Below, piece after piece: positions 11,411 to 22,347 of a DNA stretch of 64,000 nt (positions within the stretch are counted from its first letter, which is position 1; every line of letters starts with the position of its first letter). The notes below the pieces were generated by a model. It made no database searches. It was not told the DNA's origin and saw only the letters and a list, made by a program, of their open reading frames with translations. The stretch comes from Amyloporia xantha (taxonomy: Eukaryota; Basidiomycota; Agaricomycetes; Polyporales; Adustoporiaceae). The position numbers and the translations under genes are program-made. The DNA is taken from contig JAYKKR010000002.1 of NCBI GenBank assembly GCA_036971615.1, forward strand, positions 4,030,001 through 4,094,000, given 5' to 3'.

Positions 11411-12985
11411 ATGGGTGCTGTCGCTTTGGTAGCCATGGGTGGGCTTTTCTACCTTGTCAATAGCCTCCGATCCGCCTTCATTCGCCCCAACCCCGTCATG
11501 GAAGAATTAGAGAAGCGAGTGCTACAGGCACAACGTGACGCTGAGGCCGCCGAAGCAGAGCGACGACGTGCTGAAGAGGAGCGCGAATGGGCGCAGGAGC
11601 GACAAAGGATGGCGGAGGACGAGATGGTCAGGGCGGAGGAAGAAGTTAGGAGGGCGGAGGACGAGAGAAGGCGAGCAGACGATGCAAGAAGGCGAGCTGA
11701 GGAAGAGGCTAGACACGCGACCGAGGAGAGACGTCGAGCGGAGGAAGATGTGAGGAGGGCAGATGAAGAACGAGCTAAGATGGATCAGGAGAGGCAGGCT
11801 GCCGAGGAGGAACGGAGACGGTTCGAGGAGAAGGCCAAGATGGCACAGGAGGACAGCATCCGTGCAGACGAAGCCAGAAGGAGGGCAGAGGAAGAGGCAC
11901 GCAACGCAGAAGACGAGAGAACAAAAGCTGAAGAGGAGAGAAGGCAGGCCGAGGAGGATAAGAAGCACGCAAACGAGGCGCGAGTGATTTCAGAAGATCA
12001 GCGAAGGCAGGCCGAGGAGGATAGGAGGATGAGCGAAAAGGAACGCGCAAAAGCAGACGAAAGCGCGAGGAAGGCGAGGTTTGACCAAGAAAGAGCAGAG
12101 CAGGCCAAAGCGACCGCCGACAAGGCCGCAGCAGACGCGCAGGCTGCGTTGGAGGAGGCAGAGCGAGCTCTGAAGGAGGGGATCAAACCTGTCATATTGC
12201 CCACGCCGGCAGAGTTCGCAGCCACGATGGAACGTCTCCAATATGAGAAGGGTCTCTTCCATTTCGCGGTCGCCGGTATCTCAGGCAGCGGTAAATCCTC
12301 GTTGATCAACGCTTTCCGCGGCCTACAGAACAGTTCACAGTCACCTCTTGTAGCGGGTACCGGCGTCGTCGAGACCACCAGCGAGATCACCCGTTTTGTT
12401 GATCCTAACCCAGCAAACCCATTCGTGTGGTACGACGTCCCCGGCGCAGGTACACTCCAGATTTCCGATTGGGTGTACTTCAACGATCAGGGATTGTACG
12501 CATTCGACTGTATTATTGTCGTCACCGACAACCGCTTCACCGCAACCGACATCGCGATCCTGAGGAACTGCGCACGTTTCAACATACCCGCGTACATCGT
12601 CCGCTCAAAGTCCGTACAGCACATTCGGAACGTCCTCAACGACATGCCCGACAAGGAAGATGAAGACGGAGAAGCGAGGATGGCAAAGGCACGGGAGGTT
12701 TACATTACCCAGACAAAGGAGAACATTTCTCAGAATCTCGATCGCGCCAAGCTTCCACAGCAGAGGGTCTACGTGATCGACAAGAGAAATCTCGTCGAAA
12801 TTGTTGCCAAGGGCAAGGAGCCGAAGGACATGCTGGACGAGTTGGACTTGCTGAACGATCTGTTGACTGAAGCTAAAGCGAGGCGGGTGAGGAGGTCAAA
12901 TACGGATACTGTCTTCAGCCTGCGAAGGTGGAAAGAAGCAGTGTCTAAAGAAGTATCTACTCTGCTTACCAGCAACTATAGCTAG
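11411..12985 (+). CDS. IRG-like GTPase with long charged helical arm (paralogue 1)
   Basis: An intronless 524-residue protein. Residues 1-22 are mildly hydrophobic (ALVAMGGLFYLV) and could contact membrane; there is Gly2 but no Ser6. A PNPVMEELE motif at 26-34 is shared with paralogues. Residues ~35-255 are an almost unbroken run of E/R/K/A with RRAEEE-type repeats, predicted to be a very long helix. The G domain starts near 283: P-loop GISGSGKSS at 289-297, then DVPGAG, TDNRFT, and VRSKSVQHI where TKxD would be expected. The overall type matches immunity-related (IRG/IIGP-like) GTPases of the dynamin-like world. The tail after ~495 (SNTDTVFSLRRWKEA) is longer than in the other copies. It lies ~35 kb from the main cluster and is almost collinear with the gene at 54636. 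Biological role unknown. Confidence 0.85.
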   Translation: MGAVALVAMGGLFYLVNSLRSAFIRPNPVMEELEKRVLQAQRDAEAAEAERRRAEEEREWAQERQRMAEDEMVRAEEEVRRAEDERRRADDARRRAEEEARHATEERRRAEEDVRRADEERAKMDQERQAAEEERRRFEEKAKMAQEDSIRADEARRRAEEEARNAEDERTKAEEERRQAEEDKKHANEARVISEDQRRQAEEDRRMSEKERAKADESARKARFDQERAEQAKATADKAAADAQAALEEAERALKEGIKPVILPTPAEFAATMERLQYEKGLFHFAVAGISGSGKSSLINAFRGLQNSSQSPLVAGTGVVETTSEITRFVDPNPANPFVWYDVPGAGTLQISDWVYFNDQGLYAFDCIIVVTDNRFTATDIAILRNCARFNIPAYIVRSKSVQHIRNVLNDMPDKEDEDGEARMAKAREVYITQTKENISQNLDRAKLPQQRVYVIDKRNLVEIVAKGKEPKDMLDELDLLNDLLTEAKARRVRRSNTDTVFSLRRWKEAVSKEVSTLLTSNYS

Positions 12986-13391
12986 AGTAGTGAGCGCGCG
13001 AATGCGGACGGTAAACAACACTATTTTTTACGTCCGCTGACAGTCAATGTTGCGCCAATAACATTTGTGGCACCATGCGGTATCGACGGCCAACGTAAAG
13101 ACATGTCTTGCATGAGTTACTGGTAGTGAATGTTTCATCCTCGCGCTGCACAGTGCGCATCCATTGTTTAGGCTGACGCCACATTAAATGCACGCACCAT
13201 CCAGATACAACTGCTTAACCGATACTATCACAATATTTGAATTCGGAATCAGATCTAGCGATCACACCACACCTGGTGAGTCACCGATCCTCTGAAGAAT
13301 ACCGCGGAGAGGAGATACTGGTTCAATCATCTTGGTAAAGCATGCCAAGGGTAACACAACGAGGCAGCTGGGAGTAGTGGTCGAAGGCCGC
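12986..13391. other. Convergent intergenic gap
   Basis: It separates the 3' ends of the plus-strand GTPase and the minus-strand F-box gene. No gene, repeat or RNA was recognised; it should contain both transcript ends. Confidence 0.5.
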
Positions 13392-14905
13392 TCACGTCCT
13401 GCGGAAAATTCAGCGAGGTGAACCGGATTGAAATATGCCGTCACGTACCCCACAACCTGTTCCACCGTAGTGACTACACACCGTAGACGGATCAAATGCT
13501 CCGTAGATAAAGCCCCTGCAGCGTCCGTGACCATAGAGAGCGTCGAAAGGGGACACCCGAGGAGCGCACGGTGCTCGAGCGCATCCAGCGCAGACAGCAG
13601 TGTACTGTCACTCCTGTCCTTCCCACAGAGTGCGCCGTGTATATGCATCTCCACCAACGCCGGACACAGCAGACCACCATCCAGCGGCCTTTCCATCGCC
13701 AATCCTTGCACGAGGTGCAAGTCAGCATCGTACGACTTGACCTGCATCGTGGTGAGCCGCACTAGGTCCGAGAGAATGCTTGCCCATTGCGCAGGAGAGA
13801 TCTCTGTCGATTGGATATCGATTGACAGCGCGGTTAGATTAGAGAAGCTGTAGATCTCCGGGTCGACGTGACTGAGGTCCAAGGGTCCCCTCGCGGGTAC
13901 ATACCACAAGTATCCTACCTTGAATCGTTTGTTTTCGGCCGCATCACGGGCTACGACATCGAGCGTCAGCCTTCGGCGTCGCTTCACAGAGAAAGCAAAA
14001 TCTGCCTTGACAACGTTCTGTCGGATACTCTGCACCGTATCTGACTGTGCTAACAGAGATGCCCCAACGTTGCCTTTGCCCATGACCTGTATGGTCATCT
14101 TCGCTGTCGATGGAAATGCGAAATGTAGGAAAAAGTGGTGTGAGATAGCGGAGGGAACTTGTAAATCCAGTATTTGGAGGTTTGGAAGACAGACCGTCCT
14201 TCCTGGTCGTGAACAGGCTACTTGTTCATTGCGGTCGAATACGGAGAACTTTAATATCCGCAGCTCGGAAGCTTCGCCGAGCAAAGACGTCAACGAGTCA
14301 ATGTTCAGCGAATCCGGCGGGTCAAAAATGCAAAGGACGGTCAACCTGGAGCATATTTGAGGTGACAAGGGGAGTACTACTCCGTGGGTAGTCAACTGAC
14401 GAAGAGAAGGGAGCCCTTCGCTGAAAATATCCTTCACATACATGGGTTCGAAGTCTGTATGCAAGCGGAGGTCTAAAATTGCAAGCATGGGAGCTGGTTG
14501 TTTGAGCAGGGAGGCCAATGCCCCCATACTTGGACTGCAGAATTCAGCAGTGATACGGATTATGTGTCTGCCACGGGGCAGCAGAAGCTGAGAGATGCGA
14601 TGCAAGCTTTCTTGCGAAAAGGGGCTGTCTCTAGCGTCCAAAACCGTGATCTGGAGCGGAGCATTCGCAGCGCGCATGAGGAACGTGCTCGCCAGTCCTA
14701 AACTCCATTCTTGGATCTCGACTGTACTCCATAGGAGGGGAGACGCGATGGCCAGGGTCCGCCAATATTGACATGTGTGGGTTATTGATAGCCATGAGCG
14801 ACCGGCCTCGTATTCATCCTCTCGAAGCGCAAACCCAAAGCTTACAGCAACCATCATGAAGATATTTAACAGGAGCTCCGATGGTAAGTCTGCGATGGGG
14901 CCCAT
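13392..14905 (-). CDS. F-box protein with leucine-rich C-terminal region (family copy 1)
   Basis: A 487-residue protein. The F-box is at the very N-terminus (DLPSELLLNIF at ~6-16, then THTCQYWR and LW), the part that docks to Skp1 in SCF ubiquitin ligases. The rest has scattered LxxLxL patterns like the leucine-rich-repeat folds that usually follow such F-boxes and bind the target. I end the first exon at 13449 and add a 7-nt last exon (13392-13398) after a 50-nt intron. The open frame actually continues to 13262, but the paralogue at 16241 and the relic near 18686 have a GT donor at the same position, and in both intact genes the next exon gives one residue or less before TGA. The substrate is unknown. 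The two intact copies and one relic form a local family. Confidence 0.8.
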
Positions 14906-16240
14906 GTTGAGCGGATGCCAAGACGTGGCGAGCGCGATGGTCGAAGGGCGTTCAAGGGGAGGGGGGTTTGGGTGATATATTGTTATTGTGAATATTCGTT
15001 CTGCCAGTGCACAAGGTCAGATTAATATTATTCCCACACTTGCAACGAAGCGACAAAATTCATCCTGCTAACCTAGGAGGCAAAGGAGTGCGTACGAGGA
15101 CAATGAGGGCCTTTTCGATTTCGGACGTGCTCAGCAATATTTAGCTTGTCTCCCGTAGGCAGACTCTAAGATTGTGACCTTATAGGGGGAGGGAGGACGG
15201 TCACAATATAGGTCTGCTTCAAAACGCGCCTATGAGACCGTAAGACGCCATTTCGTTCGTGTTCGCCCTTGCCGAGAGGATGCCGGTCGATGCCGGTGAA
15301 ATGCCGAGGGTGTTATCCTTGGGTCGGAAGCTGGCTGCAGGCTGCAGGTCTTCGAAAGCTCTCTTGTCGGTGAGATTGCGACGACATCCGAAAATTTCAG
15401 CGCATTGCATATTAGTGCGTTTCATAGATAGCCAGGCAAGTGGGAGAGCAGACTCTAGCAGTTTATAATCTTCAAGTTGCAATGAAGTGTGTACCCGCTC
15501 TGGCCTTGTGGGCTTGAAAAACAAAAACCAAGATAGAGCTCTCTCTGTGATTCCACAAGAAGAACACAATGGACAAGGTATACATTGATAAAATCTGCCT
15601 ACGAGGGGACGAGAATCGTGCGTAGGCCAGCGACGCGACACGACGCGTCGCGTCCAGGCAGATATACAGGCGCGTTTCGGAGATCAATTTGCTTACATAA
15701 GTCCGAAATCGCGTCTTACTGTCGGACCCATGGAATTTGAAGCAGACTAATATTTAGCAGCAGGCGTAACAGCTGCGCAGCTAGCACAATCAGCGTCTAA
15801 ATTTAAGAATACGTATAATCTTCATGTAATATTAGTATACAGTATGGGAGACGCGTGCTGCCACAAGTACAGTAAAAGGCCTAGCGTCTGACAGAACGCA
15901 TGCAAGTCAACCAGAACGTACAATATTTTCTTACGTAGTCAGACTAAACGATTATCTCCCCTAGGCAGTACTTAAACAGCGCCCTCAAGGCCGCTGACTA
16001 CATCATCGTATTTCATTCACGCTTCCGCAGATATGGCCACTGCGCAGGTGACAAATTCAAATCCTAGTATCTTCGTCATAGTTATATCCTGTTCGCTCTA
16101 TGTGACCTATTTATCGCTTAATGAGAGGGAAATGGGAGAAGGAGAGTACTATCCCAACTAGCGGTAGGACTTATTTCCGTTGAAATCAAGTGAAGTACGA
16201 TGGCGATAAATTGACAACGTGGGACCAATTATCCGCTTGT
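14906..16240. other. Intergenic region between two F-box genes
   Basis: It contains the promoter of copy 1 and the 3' end of copy 2. A minus-strand frame at 15219-15641 (140 codons) has no recognisable domain and is not called. A hairpin with arms GCAGAC...TTGTGACC and GGTCACAA...GTCTGC spans about 15159-15217. Confidence 0.4.
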
Positions 16241-17897
16241 TCAATCCCTGCAAAACGTCAGCTGGATCGGACAGTTCCAAACATGCAATCACTCACGTTA
16301 CATATTGTTCCACCATAGGGACTACACGCCGCAGACGAGTTATGTGCTCCGGGGACAGCTGTCCTGAGGCTTTCGCGACGAGGCTGACCACTGCAATGGG
16401 AGATCCACGGAGTGCACGTTGTTCAAATGCATCGAGCGCCAATTGTAACGTACTATCCTGGTTGTCTTTCCCGCAGAGCCCGCCGTGTATGCATAGGCCA
16501 GCCAGCGCCGGACACAGTATTTCATCGCGTAGTGGATTCTGCAGTGCCAGACCTTGCATGACATGCAGATCAGCGTCGTACGATTTCACCTCCAAAACGG
16601 TCAGGTGCACAAGTGCGGAGAGTATGCTCGCCCATTGTGTCGGGGAAACCACCACCGAACGGACATCGATGGATAGCGCCTTGAGATTAGGGAAGTTGAA
16701 CATGGTCAGATCGACGTGGCTGATATTGAAAGGCTCTGTCGGGGCTACAGACCATTCGTGTTCCACCGTGAATGAACCGCACGCGAGAGGCTCATAGGCC
16801 TCAGTAAAGATGCCGTATTGATGATGGGGCGTATTTTTTGACCATTCAGCAAAGATGAAATTGGCTCTGATAATGCTCCGCATGGTGCCCGCCACTACAT
16901 CTGACTGAGCGAATATAGGCGTCGATGTGTCTTCTTTACCCATGACTTCTACATCCATCCTCGCTGTTGAGGGGATGACGAAGTGGAGAAAAAAGTAGTG
17001 TAACACTGGGCGATGGAGAGATAATTGTAACGTTCGGAGACAAGGGAGGTGGACGAGTTGCATTGGCTCCGAACCGATGATACTCTCGTCGTTGAAGAAT
17101 AGGGAGAGATTCAGCGACTGCAGCGCAGAAGTTTCGCCAAGAAGAGACGTTAACGTGTTGAGACCGAAGGATGGCGGCGGATAAGAAATGTGGAGAACGG
17201 TTAGCTGTGAGCATAGCTGAGACAATTGCGAAAGCAAGGTTCTGTCAAGGGACAATTTACGCAGAGAGGGAAGCTGTTCGCCGAAGAGTTTCTCCACAAA
17301 TATAGCTCTGGCACGATTACTCTGGCTGAGGCTCAGGTCCAGACTTGCGAGTATGGGGGCCGGCTCCGTGAGGAGAGAGGCCAACAAGGAAAGATTCGGT
17401 CTGGAAAGCTCGGCCGTGAAGCTGGTTATGCGCTCACTGTGGGGTAACAGAAGCTGGGCTACATCACGTAGGTTGTCTTCAGAGAAAGGTTCGTGTTCGG
17501 TCTCGAGAACAGTGACTCGAAGAGGCACCTTCATGGCGCGCACAAGGCATATGCTTGCTAGCCCTATGCTCCATGGTTGTATCTCGATCGTTCTCCAGAG
17601 AAGAGGCAGGGTGAGTGCCAAAGTTCGCCAGTATTGGCACACGTGGGTCATTGATATCCATGAACGACCGGCCTCGTATGTGTCCTTTTCGAGGAATGGA
17701 TCACTGCTCGCAGCAATAAGGAGGAATATGTCCGTCAAGAGCTCAGGTGGAAGTTTGTCGACTGGTACATGGTGTCTGGGAGTCAGAAGGGTTCCCCACT
17801 GTGTGCGACTGATGACCGTCGGGACGACCAATGATCGTCCTTGAGCATCTGAGTCAACATAGCTGGCAGACATCTCCTTCGCTGCCGTGTCTTCCAT
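16241..17897 (-). CDS. F-box protein (family copy 2)
   Basis: A 535-residue paralogue of the gene at 13392-14905. It has a ~45-residue N-terminal extension before the F-box (KLPPELLTDIF, THVCQYWRTLAL, LLW). The body aligns along its length: both contain LASxxL (A/M)R, a SYDADLH block, CGK(D) and HxxRLR near the end. The first exon ends at 16297, and a 7-nt last exon (16241-16247) ends in Thr-Asp-stop, mirroring copy 1. The likely role is the substrate-recognition subunit of an SCF ubiquitin ligase; the target is unknown. The start at 17897 is the first ATG in frame; the N-terminal extension could be shorter in vivo. Confidence 0.8.
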
Positions 17898-18489
17898 GCT
17901 AGTTTCAATGTATCTATGAGAGAAATGCTGTAATTTTAGTACTGTACTGACAGCCCTCCTGGCCTAACAATCACCTTTTAACAGAGTTCTCTGCTGTCGC
18001 CTACGAGGAAGGCTAAGACAGGACAAAGTTAAGATCCTGTGTTTCTTAATGCCTTCTTCCGCTCTGTTCTGCATGAGTTGCGTGCGTTATTTTATGTGAT
18101 AGGTCTGCACTCACTGAATGCACCCGACCCAGTTAGACTTGCGGAAGGTCAGGAATCTTTGAATGCAGTAATTGCGAACAAGTCGCGAACGACGCAAGAG
18201 ACTGAGGACAAGGATATTTCGGTCACCTGATCTACACGATCACGAGGGAACTCGCGTCTGACGCGCCTAGAACTCAGAAATGGCATCCTCCTCAGAGACC
18301 GTGGTGCTGCTGTCGGGTTAATGACAACGTACTGTATATATAGTCCACAGCGTTTATCAGGGCATTTATATAGGAGAATAAAGAAATATCCCAGGCTGGT
18401 TATTCTGCATAGTTTGGTAGTTACAATTTAAACTGACCTGGAACGGAAGAGAATCGCACAGCAGCGCCCCTCCAACTCGTGGGAAAAGA
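17898..18489. other. Intergenic region, no gene seen
   Basis: Promoter side of F-box copy 2. A 63-codon plus-strand frame at 18039 has no recognisable features. No other structure was seen until the 30-bp tandem duplication downstream. Confidence 0.4.
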
Positions 18490-18549
18490 AAACAAATTGC
18501 ACATATACCTCAATATGATAAACAAATTGCACATATACCTCAATATGAT
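18490..18549. repeat. Two-copy 30-bp tandem duplication
   Basis: A 30-bp unit containing AACAAATTGCACATATACC is repeated twice head to tail with no visible mismatch, followed by a short GAT run. It lies just beyond the 3' end of the F-box relic. Confidence 0.8.
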
Positions 18550-18639
18550 GATGATGTACGGATCCATCGCACTGCTAAAGTATAGTATAGGAATACCATA
18601 GCGATAATAGATTATAGAAGCCCCCCCGCGCCAGATACT

Positions 18640-19480
18640 GAAAGGCTGTACACATCCTGGCAAACGGCAGCGAGATCAAGCGAATTGAAACATGTCGCTA
18701 CGTACCTTATGACCTGTTCCATCCGATCATGAAAAGCTTCAGAGATTGAAGCCCAGAAAGTTCCCCCAGCAGAGATGTCATCCCATCGCTCTTGAGGAAC
18801 AGTGGTGGATCAGAAATATGGAAGACGCTCAAATGCAAACATAACAGCCGAGGCAATCGAGGAAACAACATTCCATTAATTCTCAGCTCACGAAGAAAGA
18901 GCAGCTGGTCACCAAAGAGCTACTCTACAAGACAATCTCCGCTGTGATCGGGGTCACCCATGTCAAGTTCTAGACTTGCGAGCACAGGAGCTGGCTCGGT
19001 AGGAAGAAAGGTCAATAGCTCGATATGCCGTCCGCAAATCTGGACGGTTAAGGAAACTTTGCGCTTGCTGTGTTGTGATAGAAGCTGACTCGCCGCACCA
19101 TGCAGCGTGGCGTTAGCGAAAATAATATGGGTGGTCTCAAGAACAGTAACACGGAGAAGAACCTTAGCACTGCGCGCAAGAAACATGCTTGCTAGTCGTA
19201 GGTTCCATGGCTGGATCCCAATCGTCCTTCGGAGAAGGGAAGCGCGAGAGCCAAGGTTCGCCAATAATGGCATACGTGAGTCATTGATATCCGCGAGCGA
19301 GCGGCGGTGCATGCGCTCTTCTCGAGCAGTAATGGGCCACTCCTTGCGGCAACAAGCACGAATACCTCCGACAAGAGCTCGAGTAGCCCTTTTTGATGGG
19401 GGTATGGTCACGGGAGGTCGAGACTCGAAAGGGTTTCGCACTGGGAGCAATCATGAATGGCGAGGCGGCCGACGAATGGT
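18640..19480 (-). pseudogene. Decayed F-box gene (family copy 3)
   Basis: Read on the minus strand, this segment keeps recognisable pieces of the neighbouring F-box family in the right order. They are ISMTHVCHYWRTLALALP, RRTIGIQPWNLRLASMFLAR, VTVLETTHIIFA, LLTFLPTEPAPVLASLEL and a VEQVI end next to a GT donor near 18687. The pieces are in different frames and are interrupted by stops, and the middle third of the protein is shortened. It is therefore a pseudogene rather than a mis-spliced gene. Its similarity to copies 1 and 2 shows the family arose by tandem duplication here. Confidence 0.75.
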
Positions 19481-20146
19481 TCATGGATTTGTCCTCCGTG
19501 GTAGTATCTGTAAAAGAGACCGTAGTGTTAGTTCTAGACTCACTCTTAGCCCAAAAATTACCTGCTGCCGATGAGCAAAATACAGCCCCACAGAAGTATG
19601 TACTACACGAATTTGATCATATGCCACGCGCCGGCAACAAAGATGTCTCACTCACTTGCTGCACCTGGCGCGGACGGCCTGTATGTCAGGACAGAGACCT
19701 GTCAAAACTTGACCACGCTACTTATCATCACTTTCTCAAGTCAAAGCCAAGAGCGCAGGAGGTCTTTAGGGATACTGGTAGACCGATATTGATCTTCGTT
19801 GGAGGGGAAGCCGTCTTCAATCATAACGGTTGCGAGAGCGCCGCGAACGACTCGGATGCAAAACGAGTAAGTCTCGAGGTGAAGTCTTGAGGCTCGAAGC
19901 CTCGAAGTTAGAGGCCCAAGGCCGCGAGGTGCATAGCTTGAGGTGCTTCGGAACTCAAAATAGTGAGGAGAATGGGTTTCGATTACCTGGTTAGCGCGAC
20001 CACGACGCGCTCTAAAAACCACACAGACCGCAATAGACCGCGTTGCCCCGTTGTAGACATGACTGTATCTCAGCCGCAGTGCGGGGTACACACTAGGTCA
20101 TCATCTGAATACTATATATAAGTGCGAGTACAACAGGATACATGGC
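19481..20146. other. Intergenic region, no gene seen
   Basis: It lies between the F-box relic and the 3' end of RPN6. Short frames have no recognisable domain. Around 19888-19945 there is locally repetitive CTTGAGG/CGAGG sequence of no clear meaning. Confidence 0.4.
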
Positions 20147-22139
20147 TCATGCAATTTTGACAGTCTGAGCCGCATAGAGCAAATGAAGTAGACGGACCAA
20201 GCAGACAAGTACGTACCAGGGCCAGTAGAGTGTGGAAGGAGACCATTTAGTATGCAGATCCAAAATCATGAAATGTGCAATCACCTTCGCGTAGAGTGAG
20301 TCAACCACCTTGCCCACTTGCTCCAGTGTTTCAATCGCTGCACCGTATGTGTTCTAGCCATCAGAAACGTGAGTATACTTGAGGTTTGCCTGCAGAAACC
20401 TTTGCGTACATCTGCTTCTGATTGGTTGAAGACAATCAGGCAACCTCGTCCTTGGTCCAGCACCCCGTGGAAGACCTTGTCAAGGATCATCTGCGATAAC
20501 CTGTGAGAAGTGATGCTATTAGCGATCGATCCAATAGCAGACAAGGATCGTTCAATGCTTGGGAACCCAAACGGACTTTTGTTCTACAGCTTGCCTGCCC
20601 TGTCCAACCTGCTGTGCGACGTATTCAACCTCCACTACAGAATAGGGCTCGACAATCCGCAGAAGGTTCTGCTCCAGCAGTGTGTCATACAAAGCGGAGA
20701 GATGCGTGCGGATCGTTGGGTCTGACGACAATTCTGGAAAACACGTATGTATCAGAAATAAGACCTGAGCAATGGTGGTAGCCTGTTCACCTTGCTGGTA
20801 GTCTTTCAATGCTTTCTCAAAGTCTGCAAGGTTCCGTTGCTGGTGTGCTCGGGCAATGGCACGCATACTCTCTACATCACGAAGTTGCGCGTATTTTGAC
20901 GCCAGCTTGATCGAAAGGAGGGATGTCACATCTTCCGGCTGATGATCTTGGTCAGATGTGACTGTCAGCCAACTATCGATTGCCAACAACTTACCAAGTT
21001 CAACATAACTTTGCACAGAAGCATATATTTGAGCGCTCCAAGAGCGCTTGGGTCATCTTGTGTACTCAGATTCTCGAACGTCTCGAAGAAATAAGAATAT
21101 GCAGTCGTGTAGTCCTTGTCCTCGGCGTGAAGTATACCGGACTGCAGATCAAGACGCGCTTGCAAATGTGGTGGGCAGTAGATGGAGTTTGCAGCCGTCC
21201 GCGCAGAGGTAAGAGCCGCCTATGGTGAGAGCTCAGGAGAAGTGGCGGCAAAAATGATCACAATACACACTTTGGACTTGGCGAGGTTGCCAATACCCCG
21301 GTAAACTCTACTCTCCAGAAGGTGGACTTCAGTTAGAATCATTTTGTCATCGAGACGCTTGAGTTCTGTCAGAAGGTTGTCGATAAGGGTAAGAGCGGGC
21401 TTGAACTGGGATGTCTCTAGCTGGCTGTGTGAAGTCGTCAGTAAGCGATGTCATGGTGTAAGAAGACCACATAGACAGATATCGACTACTTTACGAGGAT
21501 GGAGTCAAAGAAACTCACAGTCCCACCAATCTGGTCTCCAGACTATGCTTCAAGAATATCCGTTTCTCGCGCTTTGCCCATTCGACGTTCTCTGTCAATA
21601 CATCCATTTGTATTTGCTGGCTGTCAGGAATACTGTTAAAGCAATCCAGCACCTGGCGAACTGTACAGAAATTGAGATATTGTTAGTGGTAGCGCCTGAA
21701 GAGAAGGGAATAGAACGCACTGAGTTTTGCGGTCTTTGCTTTCGCGGAAGATGAAACAAAGGTTCGGGAGAGCGTGATGACTTCTGCAACGCCTTTAGCA
21801 TTCCTGCAAGAGGAGGAGATGAAGTTCGACACGTCAGAGAGTGTTCAGGACGAAGGCATGCGGAGAACCCACTTCTGGTCTCGATACAATTCAGCGAGCT
21901 TGACAAGAGCGCTTTCCTGATGCCGGAGTTCTCGTTCCCTATCTTCGACCACCGCGTACTGGTTTATTGGAGACGCTAATGTCATCATGTAAATAGAGTC
22001 AGCATTATACAGTGTATAACCAGTCAAGGTCTGTTCGTGCAGACATACTAATGGTTTCCTTGTACAATGCCTCTGCTTGTCGCGGATTAGATGCCAAAAC
22101 GGCGTCCGCTTGTTTCAGCAAGTCCTCTTTGGAAGGCAT
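20147..22139 (-). CDS. RPN6: 26S proteasome lid subunit Rpn6 (PSMD11 family)
   Basis: Eleven exons on the minus strand give about 426 residues, the usual length. From the start at 22139 the exon limits are 22049, 21873-21975, 21721-21803, 21519-21660, 21271-21424, 20995-21219, 20791-20938, 20577-20733, 20410-20500, 20285-20353 and 20147-20164. Diagnostic segments are [45 protein letters not shown], the [20 protein letters not shown] block, and the C-terminal PCI region with [20 protein letters not shown] and [14 protein letters not shown]. Rpn6 is a clamp between the 20S core and the base ATPases and is essential for 26S stability. The last small exon (ending TVKIA) is the least certain. Its start lies 208 bp from that of RPN7 on the other strand. 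Confidence 0.9.
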
Positions 22140-22347
22140 GAAGTGCAGTGGTAGAGATGATTGTATGGAGACCGTTGAACGAGGCGAAGGACTGAAAGCT
22201 TGAAAGACGAAGAGCACGAGGACGAGCGCGAAGGTGACGCGTCGCGGTGCGTGCGAAATGAGCTGCACTGACGCGTCGACCTCCTCCTCCTCCTCCTCCT
22301 CCTCCTCCTCCTCCTTTGCAAGCCAACATCCGCTGCTAAACATTACC
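22140..22347. promoter_or_regulatory. Shared divergent promoter of RPN6 and RPN7
   Basis: Only 208 bp separate the start codons of two proteasome lid genes. The gap holds two exact copies of TGACGCGTCG, at 22235-22244 and 22269-22278, 34 bp apart, and a TCC-repeat tract. A single control region driving both subunits is inferred. The repeated decamer is a candidate transcription-factor site; its binder is unknown. Confidence 0.6.
22281..22315 (+). repeat. (TCC)n microsatellite, about 11 units
   Basis: An uninterrupted CTC/TCC trinucleotide run lies in the RPN6-RPN7 promoter gap. Such pyrimidine tracts are often length-variable between strains. Confidence 0.9.

Noticed and set aside
11522..12483. 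Long minus-strand frames rich in Leu, Ser and Pro over the GTPase arm
   Set aside because: Reverse complement of the E/R/K-rich repeat region gives such frames automatically; the same occurs opposite every paralogue.
13262..13391. C-terminal extension of F-box copy 1 in the open frame
   Set aside because: Paralogue comparison places a splice donor at 13448, making this intron and 3' UTR.
15159..15760. Possible small transposon with hairpin and repeated GCAGACTAATATTTAGC-like words
   Set aside because: No consistent inverted ends or target duplication found.
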